NCBI GenBank assembly: GCA_016806145.1
Contig: CP063166.1
Coordinates: forward strand, 2,790,001-2,854,000
Length of the DNA: 64,000 nt
Source: Variovorax paradoxus
GTDB lineage: Bacteria > Pseudomonadota > Gammaproteobacteria > Burkholderiales > Burkholderiaceae_C
Direction: 5' to 3'
The translations under genes and the position numbers were made by a program. Positions 36,033 through 46,067 of this stretch are shown here, in pieces (the first letter of the stretch is position 1; every line of letters starts with the position of its first letter). Under the pieces are notes generated by a model, which worked only from the letters and a program-made list of their open reading frames with translations, was not told the origin of the DNA and ran no database searches.

Positions 36033-36050
36033 CGACCCGCGAACGGGTCG
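36033..36050 (+). terminator. hairpin after olsB
   Basis: CGACCCG-CGAA-CGGGTCG forms a perfect 7-pair stem 14 bases after the olsB stop. No T-run follows, so it may pause or protect rather than terminate. Confidence 0.4.
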
Positions 36051-36102
36051 TCCGTCCTGCCTGCGGACGGGGAAGAGCGGTCGAAAGTAGGCATGTCGAC
36101 AG

Positions 36103-36152
36103 CGTCACGGGACAGTCATCCAAATGTCACAAACCCGCATGACACTGTCACA
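36103..36152 (+). promoter_or_regulatory. Pho-box array upstream of ppk
   Basis: Half-sites CGTCACG (36103), AGTCATC (36114) and TGTCACA (36125) are exactly 11 bases apart, followed by another TGTCACA at 36146. This matches the PhoB box layout of CTGTCAT-like repeats with 11-base period. A TTTATC element near 36158 could be the -10. PhoB and PhoR are encoded downstream in this window. Confidence 0.75.
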
Positions 36153-36203
36153 TTCCCTTTATCGAGCACGGCAGTGGTGCCGCTTGTTCCAGAATCCGTG
36201 TCC

Positions 36204-38345
36204 ATGCCTTCAGATCCGGCCGATTCGCTGCCTTCGGTGGCCGAGACGCCGAAATTCACCTTGCTTGACCGCGACCACAGCATCCTGTCGTTCAACGAGC
36301 GGGTGCTCGACTGGGCGCATCGCCCCGAGGTGCCGCTGATCGAGCGGCTGCGCTACCTGTGCATCGTCTCGTCGAACCTCGACGAGTTCTTCGAGGTCCG
36401 CGCCGCGCCGCATCTGATCGCGGGCAGCGCCGACGACCACAAGGGCACCTACACGGTCGAGTCGTTCCGCCGGCTGGCCGAAGCGGTCCACAAGCTGGTG
36501 GCGCGCCAGTACGCGCTCTACAACGACGAGCTGATGCCGACCTTCGGCACGCACGGCATCCACATCATTTCGCACGGCGAGCGCAACCCGGCGCAGCGCA
36601 AGTGGGTGGCCGAGTATTTCGAGCGCGAGGTGCGCCCGCTGCTGCTGCCCGTGGGGCTGGATCCCTCGCACCCGTTCCCGCAGGTGGCGAACAAGTCGCT
36701 CAACTTCATCGTGCGCCTGGGCGGCAAGGACGCCTTCGGGCGCGAGAATCCGATCCAGATCGTCAAGGTGCCCCGCGTGCTGCCGCGGCTGATCAAGATG
36801 CCGGCCAAGGTGTCGGACGGCAAGACGCTGTTCGTGGCGCTGTCGAGCGTGGTGCGCGCGCACCTGTCCTCGATGTTCACGGGGCGCGAGGTCGGCGACT
36901 TCTCGCAGTTCCGCGTCACGCGCCATTCCGACCTCGCGGTGGACGAGGAGGACGTGAAGAACCTGCGCACCGCGCTGCGCCAGGGCCTGCAGCACCGGCA
37001 CTTCGGCCAGGCGGTGCGCCTGGAGGTGTCGGCCAGCTGCGCCGAGTCGCTCGCGAGCTTCCTGCTCGAGCAGTTCAACCTGCCGCCCGAGGCGCTGTAC
37101 CGCGTGCACGGCCCGGTCAACCTCGCGCGCTTCACCCAGCTGGCCGACCTGCTCGACGAGCCGAAGCTGCGCTTCAAGCCGTACCAGGCCTCCTACCCGA
37201 TCACGCTGTCGCCCTCGCAGTCCTTCTTCGAGCGGCTGCAGCGCGGCGACGTGCTGATCCACCAGCCCTTCGAGAGCTTCGAGGGCGTGCTGGCCTTCCT
37301 GCGCGAGGCGGTGCAGGACCCGCAGGTGCTGGCGATCAAGCAGACCATCTACCGCACCGGCGCCGATTCCGAGCTGATGGAGCTGCTGCGCGAGGCGGTC
37401 CGGCGCGGCAAGGAAGTCACCGTCGTGGTGGAGCTCAAGGCGCGCTTCGACGAAGAGGCCAACATCAACTGGGCCGAGATGCTCGAGTCGATCGGCGCCC
37501 AGGTGGTGTACGGCGTGGTGGGACTGAAGACCCACGCCAAGATGCTGCTGGTGACGCGCCGCGAGGGCAAGCAGATGCGCCGCTACGGCCACCTGTCGAC
37601 CGGCAACTACAACCCGCGTACCGCGCGCCTGTACACCGACATCAGCCACCTCACGGCCGATCCGCTGCTGACCGCCGACATGGAAGCGGTGTTCGTGCAC
37701 CTCGCGAGCCAGAGCAAGCTGCCCAAGCTCCACCGCGTGTGGCTCGCGCCCTTCGACCTGCACAGCAACATCCGCGCGCAGATCGCCACGCTGGCCGCTG
37801 CCGCCGAGCGCGGCGAGCCCACGCGCATCGTCGCCAAGATGAATGCGCTGACCGACGAGGAGCTGGTCGCGGCGCTGGTGCATGCGGGGCAGAAGGGCGT
37901 GAAGATCGACCTGATCGTGCGCGGTGCCTGCACGCTGCCGGCCCAGGTGCCGGGGCTGACCGACAACATCCGCGTGCGCTCGGTGATCGGCCGCTTCCTC
38001 GAGCATTCGCGGGTGTTCTATTTCCGCCATGGCGAGGACGAGTCGCTCTACCTCTCGAGCGCCGACTGGATGAACCGCAACATGATGCGGCGCATCGAGC
38101 TCGCCTGGCCCGTGACCGACCCGGTGCTGCGCCAGCGCCTCATCGACGAGTGCCTGGTCGCCTACCTGCACGACGGCCGCGATGCCTGGGACCTGGGCGC
38201 CGACGGGGTCTACACCCGGGTCGACCACGACACGCACCCGGGCGAGGCCGGCGCGTCGCGCGCGATCGAGGCACATGGCGCGCAGGCGGCCCTGATGAAC
38301 CGCTACGCAGCGCGAGGGCCCCGTGACGTCGCATCCGGTCAATGA
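36204..38345 (+). CDS. ppk1: polyphosphate kinase Ppk1
   Basis: A 713-residue enzyme, normal for Ppk1. The phospho-histidine is His444 in LKTHAKMLLV and the second active-site His is His463 in RYGHLSTGNYN, 19 residues apart as in E. coli. ATP and phosphate-binding runs such as YFRHGEDESLYLSSADWMNR are intact. The start at 36204 is 52 bases after the Pho-box array; a GTG at 36198 is an alternative. It makes polyphosphate from ATP at the membrane or cytosol, and is likely induced by phosphate shortage. Confidence 0.95.
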   Translation: MPSDPADSLPSVAETPKFTLLDRDHSILSFNERVLDWAHRPEVPLIERLRYLCIVSSNLDEFFEVRAAPHLIAGSADDHKGTYTVESFRRLAEAVHKLVARQYALYNDELMPTFGTHGIHIISHGERNPAQRKWVAEYFEREVRPLLLPVGLDPSHPFPQVANKSLNFIVRLGGKDAFGRENPIQIVKVPRVLPRLIKMPAKVSDGKTLFVALSSVVRAHLSSMFTGREVGDFSQFRVTRHSDLAVDEEDVKNLRTALRQGLQHRHFGQAVRLEVSASCAESLASFLLEQFNLPPEALYRVHGPVNLARFTQLADLLDEPKLRFKPYQASYPITLSPSQSFFERLQRGDVLIHQPFESFEGVLAFLREAVQDPQVLAIKQTIYRTGADSELMELLREAVRRGKEVTVVVELKARFDEEANINWAEMLESIGAQVVYGVVGLKTHAKMLLVTRREGKQMRRYGHLSTGNYNPRTARLYTDISHLTADPLLTADMEAVFVHLASQSKLPKLHRVWLAPFDLHSNIRAQIATLAAAAERGEPTRIVAKMNALTDEELVAALVHAGQKGVKIDLIVRGACTLPAQVPGLTDNIRVRSVIGRFLEHSRVFYFRHGEDESLYLSSADWMNRNMMRRIELAWPVTDPVLRQRLIDECLVAYLHDGRDAWDLGADGVYTRVDHDTHPGEAGASRAIEAHGAQAALMNRYAARGPRDVASGQ

Positions 38346-38364
38346 AGCCGAAGTTCGAAAGACG

Positions 38365-38832
38365 ATGACCATGGACCTGATCTTCTGGCGCCATGCGGAA
38401 GCCGATGACTGGACCGAGGGCTGCGACGACATGCAGCGCTCGCTCACCGCGCGCGGCGAGAAGCAGGCCAAGCGCATGGCCAGCTGGCTCGACCGCCAAC
38501 TGCCCGACGGCACGCGCATCATCAGCAGCCCCGCGCGGCGCTGCGAACAGACCGCGCTGGCGCTCGGGCGCAAGTACAAGCTGCGCAGCGAACTGGCGCC
38601 CGACACCACCGCCGACGCGCTGCTGGCCTCGGCCGGCTGGCCCAACGGCAAGTCGGTGGTGCTGATGATCGGCCACCAGCCCTCGCTGGGGCAGGCGATC
38701 TCGCTGCTGCTGGGCCTGAAGCAGGACAGCTGCCCGGTGCGCAAGGGCGCGCTGTGGTGGATCCGCACGCGCGAGCGCGATGGCGACGTGCAGACCGTCG
38801 TGGTGACGGTGCAGTCGCCCGAACTTCTCTGA
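38365..38832 (+). CDS. sixA: phosphohistidine phosphatase SixA-like
   Basis: A 155-residue histidine-phosphatase with the RHG-type motif as DLIFWRHAEA (catalytic His10). Further conserved runs are SSPARRCEQTALAL and VLMIGHQPSLGQAI, where the second catalytic His is found. SixA-type enzymes dephosphorylate phosphohistidine on signalling proteins. A longer frame exists upstream, but the ATG at 38365 or 38371 fits the family start. It follows ppk by 19 bases in the same direction. Confidence 0.85.
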   Translation: MTMDLIFWRHAEADDWTEGCDDMQRSLTARGEKQAKRMASWLDRQLPDGTRIISSPARRCEQTALALGRKYKLRSELAPDTTADALLASAGWPNGKSVVLMIGHQPSLGQAISLLLGLKQDSCPVRKGALWWIRTRERDGDVQTVVVTVQSPELL

Positions 38833-38872
38833 GGCTGCGCGCGGCCACGCCGCGCATTCGGTGCCGGCGCCG

Positions 38873-38913
38873 CGGGCAGCGCTGCCCGCTGTCCGCCGGC
38901 CATCCGGCCGGAC
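38873..38913. terminator. tandem hairpins between convergent sixA and ppx
   Basis: CGGGCAGC-GCTGCCCG is a perfect 16-base palindrome (38873-38888), and CCGGCC-ATCC-GGCCGG (38896-38911) forms a second hairpin. They lie between convergent genes, consistent with transcript ends on both strands, though neither is followed by T-runs. Confidence 0.45.
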
Positions 38914-38916
38914 GGC

Positions 38917-40437
38917 TCAGCAGCCCGCCAGATCGACGCGCCAGGTGCTGATCTTCTGCCAGGCCAGCACCTCCTCGCGCAGCAGGTGGGCCGACTGCGG
39001 AAAGGCCTCGGCCCAGTCGGGGGCGCAGGCGATCGAGAAGGTGCGGGTGCCGAGCGTCGACAGGTGCAGGGCGTCGGGCGCGGGGTCGCGCCGCGCGTGG
39101 CACAGGATCACCGCGAGCCGCAGCGCCAGCAGCTGCATGACGAAGGTCTCGTCGTCGAGCGAGGCCTCGAGCTTGCGCAGCTTGCCGCGCTGACCCAGCA
39201 CCAATTGGGCGAGGGCGTGCAGCTCGTTGACCGCGAAGCCGGGCGCGTCGGTGTTGTCGAGGATGTAGGCGCCGTGCTTGTGATAGTCGCTGTGCGAGAC
39301 CAGCGCGCCGATCTCGTGCAGCTGCGCGGCCCAGCCGAGCTTGCGCAGCGCGCGGCCGGCGCGGCTGGTGGTGCTGCCGCCGCGCGCGGCCGGCGCCAGC
39401 TGCACGAACAGGGCGGCGGCGGCGTCGCCCACGCGCCGGGCCTGGACGGGGTCGACCGCGAAACGGGTGGCGAGCCGCGCGACCGTGGTGGTGCGCATGT
39501 CGGCCACGCTCTCGTCGCGTTCGAGCAGTTCGTAGAGCACGCCATGGCGCAGCGCGCCCTGGGCCACCTTCATCTCCTCGATGCCCAGCAGGTCGAACAC
39601 CGCGCGCAGCACGCTGAGGCCGCCGCCGATGACCGCCTTGCGGTCATCGCGCATACCCTCGATGCGCAGCTTGTCGGCGCCGCCGGCCTTGAGCAGCCGG
39701 TCGAGCAGCCAGTCGAGGCCCTCGCGCCGGACCACGCCGGGCTCGCCGCCGGCCGCGGCCAGCACGTCGCCGACCGCGCCGATCGTGCCCGAGGCGCCAT
39801 AGGCCACGTCCCACTGGTCGCGCGTGTAGCTGCCGAGCGCGTCGTCGAGCACGGCCTTGGCCGCGACCTCGGCGGCCCGGAAGGCGGCGGCGGTGAACTG
39901 GCCTTCCGGGAAGTGCTTCATCGACCAGGCGACGCTGCCGACGCGGTACGACTCCATCAGCTCGGCCTCGAGGGCGCGGCCGATGATCATTTCGGTGGAG
40001 CGCCCGCCGATGTCGATCACCAGCCGGCGTTCGCGGTCCGAGGCGTCGTTGTGCGGCAGCATGTGTGCCACGCCCTGATAGATCAGCCGGGCTTCCTCGC
40101 GCCCCGGGATCACGTCGATGCCGAAACCCAGGATGGTGCGCGCGCGCAGCAGGAATTCCTCGCGGTTGCGCGCCTCGCGCAGCGTCTGGGTGGCGACGGC
40201 CCGCACCTGCGAGCGCTTGAAGCCGGCCAGCCGCTCGCCGAAGCGGGCAAGGGCGTCCCAGCCGCGCTGCATGGCTTCGGGCGTGAGGTTGCGCGCGCTG
40301 TCCAGGCCGTTGCCCTGGCGCACGGTCTCCTTCAGGTATTCGGTGCGGTGGATCTGGCCGTGGTCGACCTGGCCGATCTCGAGCCGGAAGCTGTTGGAAC
40401 CGAGATCGACCGCTGCGAGGCGGGTGCCGTTTTGCAT
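38917..40437 (-). CDS. ppx: exopolyphosphatase Ppx/GppA
   Basis: A 506-residue enzyme of the ASKHA phosphatase fold. The N-terminal AAVDLGSNSFRLEIG is the first phosphate-binding loop, VIDIGGRSTEMIIG the second, and AYGASGTIGAVGD follows. The C-terminal part adds an HD-type domain (LHEIGALVSHSDYHKHGAYI). It hydrolyses polyphosphate to phosphate or pppGpp to ppGpp. It is divergent from pstS with Pho-box repeats between them. Confidence 0.93.
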   Translation of the reverse strand: MQNGTRLAAVDLGSNSFRLEIGQVDHGQIHRTEYLKETVRQGNGLDSARNLTPEAMQRGWDALARFGERLAGFKRSQVRAVATQTLREARNREEFLLRARTILGFGIDVIPGREEARLIYQGVAHMLPHNDASDRERRLVIDIGGRSTEMIIGRALEAELMESYRVGSVAWSMKHFPEGQFTAAAFRAAEVAAKAVLDDALGSYTRDQWDVAYGASGTIGAVGDVLAAAGGEPGVVRREGLDWLLDRLLKAGGADKLRIEGMRDDRKAVIGGGLSVLRAVFDLLGIEEMKVAQGALRHGVLYELLERDESVADMRTTTVARLATRFAVDPVQARRVGDAAAALFVQLAPAARGGSTTSRAGRALRKLGWAAQLHEIGALVSHSDYHKHGAYILDNTDAPGFAVNELHALAQLVLGQRGKLRKLEASLDDETFVMQLLALRLAVILCHARRDPAPDALHLSTLGTRTFSIACAPDWAEAFPQSAHLLREEVLAWQKISTWRVDLAGC

Positions 40438-40537
40438 GTTGTAGTAAAGAGGCGGAGCCTGATTCGTATGTCGTTGACGGTTTCCCCACCGCCTTCCAAC
40501 CCCACCGCAGCGAGGTTCGAGAGGCTAGTTGGGGCGC

Positions 40538-40555
40538 ATGACGGTTGTGTGACAG
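40538..40555 (-). promoter_or_regulatory. Pho box for ppx
   Basis: On the minus strand CTGTCAC (40555-40549) and CCGTCAT (40544-40538) are 11 bases apart, a good match to the PhoB consensus. It lies about 100 bases upstream of the ppx start, with a TAGCCT -10-like element about 11 bases further on. Confidence 0.65.
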
Positions 40556-40605
40556 CGTCACAGAGCCGGAGGGCTCCACGGCCCCATTTTCCCTCGACAG
40601 AGGGG

Positions 40606-40623
40606 TGTCACATCGATGTCACA
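40606..40623 (+). promoter_or_regulatory. Pho box for pstS
   Basis: TGTCACA at 40606-40612 and TGTCACA at 40617-40623 are exact 11-base repeats, the clearest Pho box in the window. A possible -10 (TTCTAG/TCTAGA, near 40631) sits about 10 bases after the box, as expected when PhoB replaces the -35. pstS starts at 40688. Confidence 0.8.
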
Positions 40624-40687
40624 CAAGCTTTCTAGAGTCCGTCGCAAGCCCGCAAGGGGACTACTTCTTACTTCTAAAGGAAGCTTC

Positions 40688-41722
40688 ATGAAAACGACGT
40701 TCAAATTTGCAACCGCCGGCCTCGTCGCCGCGGTTTTCGCTCTTCCCGCGTTCGCCCAGGACGTGACCGGTGCCGGCGCCAGCTTCCCCGCACCGCTGTA
40801 TGCCAAGTGGGCTTCGGACTTCAACAAGGCCACCGGCGTCAAGATCAACTACCAGTCGGTCGGTTCGGGCGCCGGCCTGAAGCAGATCGAAGCCAAGACC
40901 GTCGACTTCGGCGCGTCGGACGCTCCCCTGAAGGACGAGGAACTCCAGGCCAAGGGCCTGATGCAGTTCCCCACCGTCATCGGCGGCGTGATCCCGGTCG
41001 TGAACATCCAGGGCATCAAGCCCGGCGAACTCAAGCTCAGCGGCCAAGTGCTGGGCGACATCTACCTCGGCAAGATCACGAAGTGGAACGACCCCGCGAT
41101 CAAGGCCCTGAACGGTTCGCTGAACCTGCCCGACGCCGCCATCGCCCCGGTTCGCCGCGCCGACGGTTCGGGCACCAGCTTCCTGTTCACCAACTACCTG
41201 TCGAAGGTCAACGCCGAGTGGAAGAGCAAGGTCGGCGAAGGCACGGCCGTGAACTGGCCCACCGGCGCGGGCGGCAAGGGCAATGAAGGCGTCGCCGCCT
41301 TCGTGGGCCGTCTGCCGAACTCGATCGGCTACGTGGAATACGCCTACGTCAAGCAGAACAAGATGACGTACGCCCAGCTGCAGAACGCCGCCGGCAACTT
41401 CGTCTCGCCCGACGACACCGCCTTCAAGGCCGCCGCCGCCGGTGCCGACTGGAACAAGAGCTTCTATCAAGTGCTGACGAACCAGTCGGACAAGGGTGCA
41501 TGGCCGATCACCGGCGCCACCTTCATCCTGCTGCACAAGACGCAGGACAAGCCGGCCAACGCCACCACCGTGCTGAAGTTCTTCGACTGGGCCTACAAGA
41601 GCGGCGACAAGACGGCCGACGACCTGGACTACGTGCCGATGCCCGACGCCGTGAAGGCCACGATCGCCAAGGCCTGGGGTGAGGTGAAGGACGCTTCGGG
41701 CAAGCCCGTCGCCTTCAAGTAA
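40688..41722 (+). CDS. pstS: phosphate-binding protein PstS
   Basis: A 344-residue periplasmic protein. The signal ([15 protein letters not shown]) is cleaved near residue 23. Phosphate-binding loops [25 protein letters not shown] and [17 protein letters not shown] are intact. It delivers phosphate to PstCAB. The first gene of pstSCAB-phoU-phoB-phoR, under a Pho box. Confidence 0.97.
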   Translation: MKTTFKFATAGLVAAVFALPAFAQDVTGAGASFPAPLYAKWASDFNKATGVKINYQSVGSGAGLKQIEAKTVDFGASDAPLKDEELQAKGLMQFPTVIGGVIPVVNIQGIKPGELKLSGQVLGDIYLGKITKWNDPAIKALNGSLNLPDAAIAPVRRADGSGTSFLFTNYLSKVNAEWKSKVGEGTAVNWPTGAGGKGNEGVAAFVGRLPNSIGYVEYAYVKQNKMTYAQLQNAAGNFVSPDDTAFKAAAAGADWNKSFYQVLTNQSDKGAWPITGATFILLHKTQDKPANATTVLKFFDWAYKSGDKTADDLDYVPMPDAVKATIAKAWGEVKDASGKPVAFK

Positions 41723-41764
41723 GCCTTCTCCTTCCCGATCAGAAAAAGAAAACACGGCGCGTCC

Positions 41765-42844
41765 ATGAGCAGCAATCCGCTCGATGGCGCGCCGCTTTCG
41801 TCCTTGCCGGAGCGACACGTGTCATCCACTTTCCCCGCCGCCGCCACCGCGCTCGATCTTTCCGCCGAGCAGGGCCGCACCACCGCACCGCCGCCGATGA
41901 AGGCATCGCGCTCCGGTCCCATGGTCGATCGCCTGTTCGGCCTGGCCGCCAAGGGTGCCGCGCTGCTGACGCTCGCGATGCTGATCGGCATCCTGCTGTC
42001 GCTGATCGTCGGTGCCTGGCCCGCCATCACCAAGTACGGCCTCGGCTTCCTCACGAGCAGCGTGTGGGACCCGGTCCAGAACGAATACGGTGGCCTCGTG
42101 ATGATCTACGGCACGCTGGCCACCTCGGCCATCGCCCTGGTGATCGCGGTGCCCGTGAGCTTCGGCATCGCGCTCTTCCTCACCGAACTCTCGCCCGGCT
42201 GGCTCAAGCGCCCGCTGGGCACCGCCATCGAACTGCTGGCCGCCGTGCCCTCCATCGTGTACGGCATGTGGGGCCTGCTGGTGTTCGGCCCCATCCTCTC
42301 GACCTGGGTCCAGCAGCCGCTGCAGAAGCTGCTGGCCGGCGTGCCCTATCTCGGCGCGCTGGTGTCCGGTCCCCCGGTGGGCATCGGCATCCTCTCGGCC
42401 GGCATCATCCTCGCGATCATGATCATCCCGTTCATCGCCTCGGTGATGCGCGACGTGTTCGAGGTCACGCCCCCGCTGCTCAAGGAATCGGCCTACGGCC
42501 TCGGTTCCACCACCTGGGAGGTCGTCTCCAAGGTCGTGCTGCCCTACACCAAGGCCGGCGTCGTCGGCGGCATCATGCTCGGCCTGGGCCGCGCGCTCGG
42601 CGAGACCATGGCCGTCACCTTCGTGATCGGCAACATGAACCAGCTGAACTCGCTGTCGGTGTTCGAGGCGGCCAACAGCATCACCTCGGCGCTCGCCAAC
42701 GAGTTCGCCGAAGCCGGCGCCGGCCTGCACCAGGCCGCGCTGATGTACCTGGGCCTCGTGCTGTTCTTCATCACCTTCGTCGTGCTGTCGCTGTCGAAGG
42801 TGCTGCTGGCGCAGATGAAGAAGAGCGAAGGAAAGAAGTCGTGA
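41765..42844 (+). CDS. pstC: phosphate ABC permease PstC
   Basis: A 359-residue membrane protein with about six helices. The N-terminal 50 residues are a polar extension longer than in many PstC proteins. Core segments are [39 protein letters not shown] and the coupling loop [20 protein letters not shown]. It pairs with PstA to move phosphate across the inner membrane. A downstream GTG near 41819 is an alternative start. Confidence 0.95.
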   Translation: MSSNPLDGAPLSSLPERHVSSTFPAAATALDLSAEQGRTTAPPPMKASRSGPMVDRLFGLAAKGAALLTLAMLIGILLSLIVGAWPAITKYGLGFLTSSVWDPVQNEYGGLVMIYGTLATSAIALVIAVPVSFGIALFLTELSPGWLKRPLGTAIELLAAVPSIVYGMWGLLVFGPILSTWVQQPLQKLLAGVPYLGALVSGPPVGIGILSAGIILAIMIIPFIASVMRDVFEVTPPLLKESAYGLGSTTWEVVSKVVLPYTKAGVVGGIMLGLGRALGETMAVTFVIGNMNQLNSLSVFEAANSITSALANEFAEAGAGLHQAALMYLGLVLFFITFVVLSLSKVLLAQMKKSEGKKS

Positions 42845-43725
42845 GCACAAGCCAATCCCTCATCAACGCCAAGACCCTGGCCGAAACCCGCCAGGCCCGG
42901 TTCGCTTCGCGCAACCGCGTCAACAAGATCGCCCTCACGCTGTCGCTCGCCGCGATGGTGTTCGGCGTGTTCTGGCTCGTCTGGATCCTCTGGGAGACGC
43001 TGCGCCTCGGCATCGGCGGCCTGTCGATCGCGGCCTTCACCGAGATGACCCCGCCGCCGAACGAAGCGGGCGGCATCCTGAACGCGATCTTCGGCTCCTT
43101 CGTGATGGTGCTGCTGGCGACCTTCGTCGGTACGCCGATCGGCATCATGGCCGGCATCTACCTGGCCGAGTACAACCCCAAGGGCATGCTGTCCTCGGTC
43201 ACGCGCTTCGTCAACGACATCCTGCTGTCGGCGCCGTCGATCGTGATCGGCCTGTTCGTCTACGCGGTGGTCGTGGCCTACTTCAAGAACTTCTCGGGCC
43301 TGGCCGGTGCGCTGTCGCTCGCGCTGATCGTGATCCCGGTCGTGATCCGCACCACCGAGAACATGCTGCAGCTGGTGCCCCCGGGCCTGCGCGAAGCCGC
43401 CTACGCCCTCGGCACGCCGAAGTGGAAGGTGATCCTGAGCATCACGCTGCGCGCCGCGCGCGCCGGTGTCGTGACCGGCATCCTGCTGGCCGTGGCCCGC
43501 ATCGCCGGCGAGACCGCGCCGCTGCTGTTCACCGCGCTGAACAACCAGTTCTGGACCGCCGACGTGACGCAGCCGATGGCCAGCCTGCCGGTGACGATCT
43601 TCAAGTTCGCCATGAGCCCCTACGAGAACTGGCAACAGCTCGCCTGGGCTGGCGTGTTCCTGATCACCGTCGCGGTGCTCGCCCTCAACATCCTGGCGCG
43701 GGTCCTCACGCGCTCCAAGCACTGA
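42841..43725 (+). CDS. pstA: phosphate ABC permease PstA
   Basis: A 294-residue permease starting with GTG at 42841, overlapping the pstC stop as GTGA. Six membrane segments; the coupling loop is [20 protein letters not shown], and the conserved [20 protein letters not shown] is present. Works with PstC, PstB and PstS. Confidence 0.96.
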   Translation: MSTSQSLINAKTLAETRQARFASRNRVNKIALTLSLAAMVFGVFWLVWILWETLRLGIGGLSIAAFTEMTPPPNEAGGILNAIFGSFVMVLLATFVGTPIGIMAGIYLAEYNPKGMLSSVTRFVNDILLSAPSIVIGLFVYAVVVAYFKNFSGLAGALSLALIVIPVVIRTTENMLQLVPPGLREAAYALGTPKWKVILSITLRAARAGVVTGILLAVARIAGETAPLLFTALNNQFWTADVTQPMASLPVTIFKFAMSPYENWQQLAWAGVFLITVAVLALNILARVLTRSKH

Positions 43726-43777
43726 AGCCGACGCGGCTTTCATGCACACAGCACAGAACGAACAAGAGAAACGCAAC

Positions 43778-44566
43778 ATGGCACCCATCACCGCTCCCAC
43801 CGTCGCCGCATCGCCCGCGAAGATCTCGGTCAAGAACCTGAACTTCTACTACGGCAAGTTCCACGCGCTCAAGGGCATCAACCTCGAGATCCCCGAGAAC
43901 AAGGTCACGGCCTTCATCGGCCCCTCGGGCTGCGGCAAGTCGACCTTGCTGCGCACCTTCAACCGCATGTTCGAGCTCTATCCCGAGCAGCGCGCCGAAG
44001 GCGCCATCGAGCTCGACGGCGAGAACCTGCTGACCAGCAAGCAGGACGTGGCGCTGATCCGCGCCAAGGTCGGCATGGTGTTCCAGAAGCCGACGCCGTT
44101 CCCGATGTCGATCTACGACAACATCGCCTTCGGCGTGAAGCTGTTCGAGAACCTCTCGGCCAGCGACATGGACGACCGCGTCGAATGGGCGCTGAAGAAG
44201 GCGGCCCTGTGGACCGAGGTGCGCGACAAGCTGCAGCAGAGCGGCTCGGGCCTCTCGGGCGGCCAGCAACAGCGCCTGTGCATCGCGCGCGGCATCGCGA
44301 TCAAGCCCGAAGTGCTGCTGCTCGACGAACCCTGCTCGGCCCTGGACCCGATCTCGACCGCCAAGATCGAGGAACTGATCGCCGAGCTGAAGAACGAATA
44401 CACGGTGGTCATCGTGACCCACAACATGCAGCAGGCCGCCCGCTGCAGCGACTACACCGCCTACATGTACCTGGGCGACCTGATCGAGTTCGGCGCCACC
44501 GAGCAGATGTTCTTCAAGCCGCAGCGCAAGGAGACCGAGGACTACATCACCGGCCGCTTCGGCTGA
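43778..44566 (+). CDS. pstB: phosphate ABC ATPase PstB
   Basis: A 262-residue ATPase. Walker A is [11 protein letters not shown] (about residues 47-56), the signature is [16 protein letters not shown] and Walker B is [16 protein letters not shown], all intact. The start at 43778 is the conserved one; an upstream ATG at 43742 adds 12 residues. It powers phosphate import and takes part in PhoR signalling with PhoU. Confidence 0.97.
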   Translation: MAPITAPTVAASPAKISVKNLNFYYGKFHALKGINLEIPENKVTAFIGPSGCGKSTLLRTFNRMFELYPEQRAEGAIELDGENLLTSKQDVALIRAKVGMVFQKPTPFPMSIYDNIAFGVKLFENLSASDMDDRVEWALKKAALWTEVRDKLQQSGSGLSGGQQQRLCIARGIAIKPEVLLLDEPCSALDPISTAKIEELIAELKNEYTVVIVTHNMQQAARCSDYTAYMYLGDLIEFGATEQMFFKPQRKETEDYITGRFG

Positions 44567-44592
44567 TGCAACAACGCAAAGAGGACGACACC

Positions 44593-45294
44593 ATGACTGA
44601 AAAACACCTCTCCAGCCAGTTCGACAGCGAACTCAACGGCGTCTCGTCGCGCGTGATGGAACTCGGCGGCATGGTCGAGTCGCAGATCCACCAGGCGATC
44701 TACGCGCTGCTGCAGTTCGATTCGGACGCGGCCGACCGCGTGATGGAAACCGAGCACCGCGTGAATGCGATGGAGATCGAGATCGACCGCGAGCTGTCGT
44801 CGATCATCGCGCGTCGCCAGCCGACCGCGCGCGACCTGCGCCTCTTGATCGCGATCTCGAAGACCACCGCGAACCTCGAGCGCGTGGGCGACGAGGCCAA
44901 CAAGATCGCGCGCATGGTCAAGTCGATCATCGAGAGCGGCGCGTCGCGCATGCTGCCGACCACCGAGCTGCGCATCGCGGCCGACCTGGCGTCGAACCTG
45001 CTGCGCACCGCGCTCGACGCGTTCGCGCGCCTCGACACCGCCGCGGCGCTGTCGATCCTCAAGGACGACGACCTGATCGACAAGGAGTTCGACGGCTTCG
45101 TGCGCAAGCTGGTCACCTACATGATGGAAGACCCGCGCACCATCTCCGCCAGCCTCGACCTGCTGTTCCTGGCCAAGGCCATCGAGCGCATCGGCGACCA
45201 CGCCAAGAACATCGCCGAGTTCATCATCTACATCGTCAAGGGTGCCGATGTGCGGCACACTTCGATGCAGGAAATCGAGTCGGCGCTGCAGTAA
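44593..45294 (+). CDS. phoU: phosphate signalling regulator PhoU
   Basis: A 233-residue helical protein with two PhoU repeats; conserved metal-site runs ANLERVGDEANKIARMVKS and AIERIGDHAKNIAEFIIYIV are seen in each half. It represses PhoR signalling when phosphate is plentiful. Start at 44593 behind an AGAGGA site, 26 bases after pstB. Confidence 0.96.
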   Translation: MTEKHLSSQFDSELNGVSSRVMELGGMVESQIHQAIYALLQFDSDAADRVMETEHRVNAMEIEIDRELSSIIARRQPTARDLRLLIAISKTTANLERVGDEANKIARMVKSIIESGASRMLPTTELRIAADLASNLLRTALDAFARLDTAAALSILKDDDLIDKEFDGFVRKLVTYMMEDPRTISASLDLLFLAKAIERIGDHAKNIAEFIIYIVKGADVRHTSMQEIESALQ

Positions 45295-45330
45295 CGGCCA
45301 GTACGACTGCGGCAAGACTCCCAAGAAAGC

Positions 45331-46023
45331 ATGAAAAAACCCCGAGTCCTGATCGTCGAAGACGAGTCCTCGATCGCCGAGCTGATCGCCGTCAACCTCC
45401 GCCACAACGGCTTCGAGCCGATCTGGTCGGAGGATGGCGCGGCCGCCCAGCGCGAGATCGATGCCTTCCTGCCGGACCTGATCCTGCTCGACTGGATGCT
45501 GCCGGGCCAGAGCGGCCTGCAGCTCGCGCGCCAGTGGCGCAAGGACCCCCGTACCAAGGCCGTCCCGATCCTGATGCTGACCGCGCGCGGCGACGAGCCC
45601 GACAAGGTGGCCGGCCTCGATGCCGGTGCCGACGACTACATCACCAAGCCGTTCTCCACCCAGGAGATGCTGGCGCGCATCCGCGCCGTGCTGCGCCGCC
45701 GCGCGCCCGAGGTGGTGACCGAGCGCGTCGAGATCGGCGAGCTCGCGCTCGACACCGCCACCCACCGCGTGACCTGGCAGGGCAATGCGCTGAAGGTCGG
45801 TCCGACCGAGTTCAAGCTGCTGGCCTACCTGATGCAGCACGCCGAGCGCGTCCATAGCCGGGCCCAGCTGCTCGACAAGGTGTGGGGCGACCACGTCTAC
45901 ATCGAGGAGCGCACGGTCGACGTGCACGTCAAGCGCCTGCGCGAATCATTGGGTGCGGCCTCGCCGATGGTCGAGACGGTGCGCGGCGCCGGCTACCGCC
46001 TGACGGCCCAAGCCACCGTTTGA
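45331..46023 (+). CDS. phoB: phosphate response regulator PhoB
   Basis: A 230-residue OmpR-family regulator. The receiver has acidic pocket residues in VLIVEDESS, phospho-acceptor Asp54 in LILLDWMLPGQ and Lys in ADDYITKPFS. The winged-helix DNA-binding domain ends IEERTVDVHVKRLRESLG and GAGYRL. It binds the Pho boxes listed for ppk, ppx and pstS (inference from family). Confidence 0.96.
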   Translation: MKKPRVLIVEDESSIAELIAVNLRHNGFEPIWSEDGAAAQREIDAFLPDLILLDWMLPGQSGLQLARQWRKDPRTKAVPILMLTARGDEPDKVAGLDAGADDYITKPFSTQEMLARIRAVLRRRAPEVVTERVEIGELALDTATHRVTWQGNALKVGPTEFKLLAYLMQHAERVHSRAQLLDKVWGDHVYIEERTVDVHVKRLRESLGAASPMVETVRGAGYRLTAQATV

Positions 46024-46067
46024 CCGCCGTGAGCGTCTCCGCCCGCGGGCGCGGATAATCGCCCGCC

